A DNA stretch of 64,000 nt from Algoriphagus faecimaris (lineage in GTDB: Bacteria; Bacteroidota; Bacteroidia; Cytophagales; Cyclobacteriaceae): contig NZ_FNAC01000004.1 in assembly GCF_900101705.1 (NCBI RefSeq), forward strand, positions 87,530-151,529, written 5' to 3'. The position numbers and the translations under genes are program-made. The notes below the pieces were generated by a model. The model did no database searches and was not told the DNA's origin. It worked only from the letters and a program-made list of their open reading frames with translations. Numbering within the stretch: position 1 is the stretch's first letter; each line of letters opens with the position of its first letter. This document shows, one piece after another, positions 61,707-64,000 of this stretch.

Positions 61707-62411
61707 ATGAAATATTTGATTTTAGTCCCTCTACTTGTATTTTCTTTAGGATTCAGTGTAGCCCAAGTGATGCATCAGGGAGCTATGAGTGAGATGCGAA
61801 ACAGTGGTTTTGCGCCGACCCTTTCTTTGGATTCGCTTCAGCGCTATGAGGCTTTGGTAGCGCTTGGTCCATTTGGAAAAATGCAGGGAGAAGTCACGGT
61901 GGTAGATGGTCAAGCGTTCATTTCTTCAGCCCATGCCGACGGGTTTAGTACTTCTTATGACTTACTTGGTGAATCTCCTTTTTTGGTCTATGCTAATGTA
62001 AATGAGTGGGTAGAGGTGAGTTTGGAGGGAGCTGTAAAATCAATGCAAGAATTAGAGGAAGCCATTAAAGGCAAAGCGCTAGCTGAGGGAATTGATTTGG
62101 AACTTCCGTTTTTCTTTAAAATCGAAGGCGTTTTTGATCAAATGACCACGCATATCGTCACTCCGAGAAGCCCTGAAGTTGAGGGCTATGTACAAGATCA
62201 AAACCAAAAGAATTTTGATCATAGCAAAGAAAGCGGCCAGTTGATCGGTGTCTTCTCAAAAGAAGGTAGAAGAATCTATACGCATCACGATTCGGATATT
62301 CATGTTCACTTTTTGTCCAAAAATGGGGATTATACGGGGCATTTGGATCAGTTTTCTAGTCAACTTAGTCAGGCTGTTATTTACTTCCCCGCCGAAATAA
62401 TGAGTAATTAA
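61707..62411 (+). CDS. budA: exported acetolactate decarboxylase
   Basis: From the ATG at 61707 the protein has 234 residues: a signal peptide (about 1-20, LGFSVAQ) and the acetolactate decarboxylase fold, with ALGPFGKMQGEVTVVDG near the start and the zinc-binding histidines in THHDSDIHVHFLS. The enzyme turns 2-acetolactate into acetoin. Export is unusual, though the Brevibacillus enzyme is also secreted. No acetolactate synthase or butanediol dehydrogenase gene is adjacent. The start at 61686 would bury the signal peptide and is not used. Confidence 0.88.
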   Translation: MKYLILVPLLVFSLGFSVAQVMHQGAMSEMRNSGFAPTLSLDSLQRYEALVALGPFGKMQGEVTVVDGQAFISSAHADGFSTSYDLLGESPFLVYANVNEWVEVSLEGAVKSMQELEEAIKGKALAEGIDLELPFFFKIEGVFDQMTTHIVTPRSPEVEGYVQDQNQKNFDHSKESGQLIGVFSKEGRRIYTHHDSDIHVHFLSKNGDYTGHLDQFSSQLSQAVIYFPAEIMSN

Positions 62412-62489
62412 TCCGAGTCTTTCCACAAAAAGAAATAAATTACAAGTCTTTGGTTTTATTTAATAGTTTAAAACCCATTCTTAATTCTC

Positions 62490-63053
62490 ATGAAAAATCT
62501 CTTTCTACTTTTTCTTGGCCTCTTTTCAGGGGTCGTTACAGCCCAAGAAATTCCTTCTTCTCAGGTATTTTGGGAAACCCTCGCTCAACACTGCGGAAAT
62601 GCCTACGAGGGACAATTAGTTTCTCCGGAGTCAGATGCCCGATTCGAAGGGAGGCTCATTATGCATGTTCGTTCTTGTGAAGAAGGCACCATGCGAATTC
62701 CCTTTTTTGTGGGAGAAGATCGCTCGAGAACTTGGGTGTTGACCAAGGAAGGAGAGCGTATCCAACTCAAGCATGACCATCGGCATGAGGATGGTTCGGA
62801 AGATAAAATCACCCAATATGGAGGTATTGCCTCCAATAGTGGATTTTCAGAAATGCAGGTATTCCCTGCCGATCAGGAGACCACGGATTTGATTCCCTAC
62901 GCTGCGGGGAATGTGTGGTGGATTACGGTTGATGAGCAATCTTTCTCTTACAACTTGAGAAGGATAGGTTCCGAGACCTATTTCTCCGTTAAATTTGATT
63001 TGACAAAACCAGTGGAAACACCTTCAGCGCCCTGGGGCTGGGAAAACGAATAA
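62490..63053 (+). CDS. secreted protein of unknown function
   Basis: A 187-residue protein with a signal peptide (1-18, GVVTAQ). The mature part contains two cysteines about 40 residues apart (QHCGNAYEG and VRSCEEG), then IPFFVGEDRSRTWVLT and a striking LKHDHRHEDGSEDKIT with three histidines and several acids, a possible metal site. I recall similar proteins across several phyla without a known role. It is 78 bases after budA and three bases before the DinB gene. Confidence 0.8.
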   Translation: MKNLFLLFLGLFSGVVTAQEIPSSQVFWETLAQHCGNAYEGQLVSPESDARFEGRLIMHVRSCEEGTMRIPFFVGEDRSRTWVLTKEGERIQLKHDHRHEDGSEDKITQYGGIASNSGFSEMQVFPADQETTDLIPYAAGNVWWITVDEQSFSYNLRRIGSETYFSVKFDLTKPVETPSAPWGWENE

Positions 63054-63056
63054 ATA

Positions 63057-63497
63057 ATGAACGAGCAATTAATTGAGCTTTGGAAAGAAGGAAGAACGCG
63101 ATTTACCCAGCTCTTAGATAAAATCACGGAGGCCGATTTGGTCAAAAAACATGGAGAAAGCCCCAATTCAGCAGGTTTTTTGATTCGACATATTGCTGAG
63201 GTAGAATTACTCTTTGCCAAAAATGTGTTTGGGTTAGCTGAAGTGAAAATCACAGCTAAAACGCTGATCGCAGGAAAGGATACCGGGGAATGGACAGCGC
63301 TTGATGAGTTGAAGCAATTTTCGGCCTATGCTGCTGAGATGCTAGAAAAAGCCATTCAGATGCAGGAAGATTGGTCAGTAAGTATAGAGACTAAAGAGTT
63401 TGGGAAGAAGACAAAGGCAGCGGCTTTTGGAAGGATTGTTACTCATACCGCTTATCACTCCGGTCAGTTGGCTTTAATTTTGAAATACGGGTCTTGA
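63057..63497 (+). CDS. DinB-fold protein
   Basis: A 146-residue four-helix-bundle protein of the DinB/YfiT superfamily. The probable metal triad is the histidine in FLIRHIAEVE and the two in THTAYHSGQLALI. Members are often thiol- or metal-dependent transferases, but many have no assigned function. It starts three bases after the preceding gene, so the two form one unit. The stop is followed by gene-free repeat DNA. Confidence 0.85.
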   Translation: MNEQLIELWKEGRTRFTQLLDKITEADLVKKHGESPNSAGFLIRHIAEVELLFAKNVFGLAEVKITAKTLIAGKDTGEWTALDELKQFSAYAAEMLEKAIQMQEDWSVSIETKEFGKKTKAAAFGRIVTHTAYHSGQLALILKYGS

Positions 63498-63547
63498 TTG
63501 TAGGAGATTTTTTTTTGCTTGGATGACCTTCTTTTTTCACACCTTTT

Positions 63548-63766
63548 AAAAAAATGTACCGTCCCATTGGAATTCACAAGCTAGATCACAGCCATTTTCC
63601 AAGCTGTTAAAACGGCTGGCAATTTAATGGGTCGTCACTACGTGACTTGAAGCTTATCCACAAACCAATGCCGTAGGCCTGCCTGTATTTGACAGATAGG
63701 CATGACCGATTTAATCATTTCAAACAGGATTAACCCATTTTAAAAACACAAACCTCAGTTTTACTC
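63548..63766. repeat. dispersed repeat B, copy 2
   Basis: It has the same blocks as 60775-61078 (atgtaccgtcccattgg.., aagctgttaaaacggctgg, caatgccgtagg.., acaaacctcagttttac). Instead of the MITE it has gtcactacgtgac and a 21-base insertion (cctgcctgtatttgacagat) after gccgtagg. The stretch 63498-64000 otherwise contains no gene that I can support. Confidence 0.85.
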
Positions 63767-63943
63767 TTGATTTGGTTAGGCGTTAATCCCTTCTAGACGT
63801 AGTATCTTCTATGCATCTCTGAAGTTCAATTGGGTGCTGGGTGAAGGTACTATCTTTCTAAACAAGAGTTTTCTGAAAATTTTTACCTTTACAATACCGG
63901 AGAGGAAGCATACAGTGATCGTTCACTTGGATGTTTACCTTGT

Positions 63944-63974
63944 GTAGTGCCGACTCGATCGGCACTACTTTTTT
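63944..63974 (+). terminator. terminator-like hairpin without an obvious gene
   Basis: A perfect 10-base stem (gtagtgccga with tcggcactac), loop ctcga, and six T residues. No gene ends nearby on the plus strand, so it may belong to a repeat element like the other palindromes here, or to a small RNA. Confidence 0.5.
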
Positions 63975-64000
63975 CAGCTTTTGCAAAGCTGACCGGAGAG

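Noticed and set aside
63842..64000. An open frame with a Cys-rich YSDRSLGCLPC-like peptide at the right end
   Set aside because: It has no start codon, is short, and runs into a terminator-like hairpin; I could not connect it to a family with confidence.
1..64000. tRNA, rRNA, prophage or integrative element
   Set aside because: No cloverleaf or rRNA-like sequence, integrase, capsid or attachment-site pattern was found on reading both strands.

Overview
The window looks like a chromosomal segment of a pigmented marine-type Bacteroidota, most likely Cytophagales, family Cyclobacteriaceae, close to Algoriphagus. This is inferred from gene content: TonB-dependent receptors with an N-terminal carboxypeptidase-like domain, many lipoproteins, a TAnnTTTG-type promoter, a carotenoid set of the flexixanthin kind and families largely confined to this phylum. 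I see no rRNA, tRNA, CRISPR array, phage or intact transposase.

Layout. 0-2.7 kb: a cut-off TPR gene and the edge of a surface-polysaccharide locus (SDR, PHP phosphatase, rmlC). 2.9-5.9 kb: hflX, a soluble PAS histidine kinase, and a small membrane-protein gene broken by one extra A. 5.9-8.6 kb: a TonB receptor behind a TPP riboswitch, hence a predicted thiamine-compound importer. 8.6-13 kb: a yefM-yoeB module with its operator, an AAA+/VWA chelatase-like pair, and a PIN toxin with its antitoxin. 13-25.7 kb: housekeeping genes (queG, corA, nadC, gpmI, an amidase, polA, radA). 26-31.8 kb: a complete seven-gene mrp cation/proton antiporter operon with a 400-base leader, followed by a PLP decarboxylase. 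33.4-36.3 kb: a small outer-membrane protein and a second TonB receptor.

36.4-44 kb is the carotenoid region on the minus strand. It runs cruF-like, then crtZ and a MerR/B12-binding regulator, then ECF sigma, crtI, crtB, fused crtYcd, a 43-codon ORF, ispH and crtW. A perfect 11-base inverted repeat overlaps a canonical Bacteroidota promoter in front of the sigma-crtI unit, and related half-sites lie upstream of crtZ, so a light- or B12-responsive circuit is likely. crtE and crtD are not in the window.

44-53.3 kb: a DUF4286-like gene and tspO, then a tandem array of seven full-length lipoproteins plus one stump, all of one predicted beta-propeller family (probably DUF4221), head to tail with 4-9 base gaps or 8-base overlaps. 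This is the most unusual block in the window. 53.5-55.7 kb: a 58-codon CIGCGS protein, rluE and moxR. 55.8-60.3 kb: a secreted beta-helix lipoprotein paired with a 968-residue TonB receptor. 60.4-61.7 kb and 63.5-64 kb: gene-free DNA built from duplicated palindrome-rich blocks, one copy of which carries a 119-base MITE-like element. Between them lie an exported acetolactate decarboxylase, an unknown secreted protein and a DinB-fold protein.
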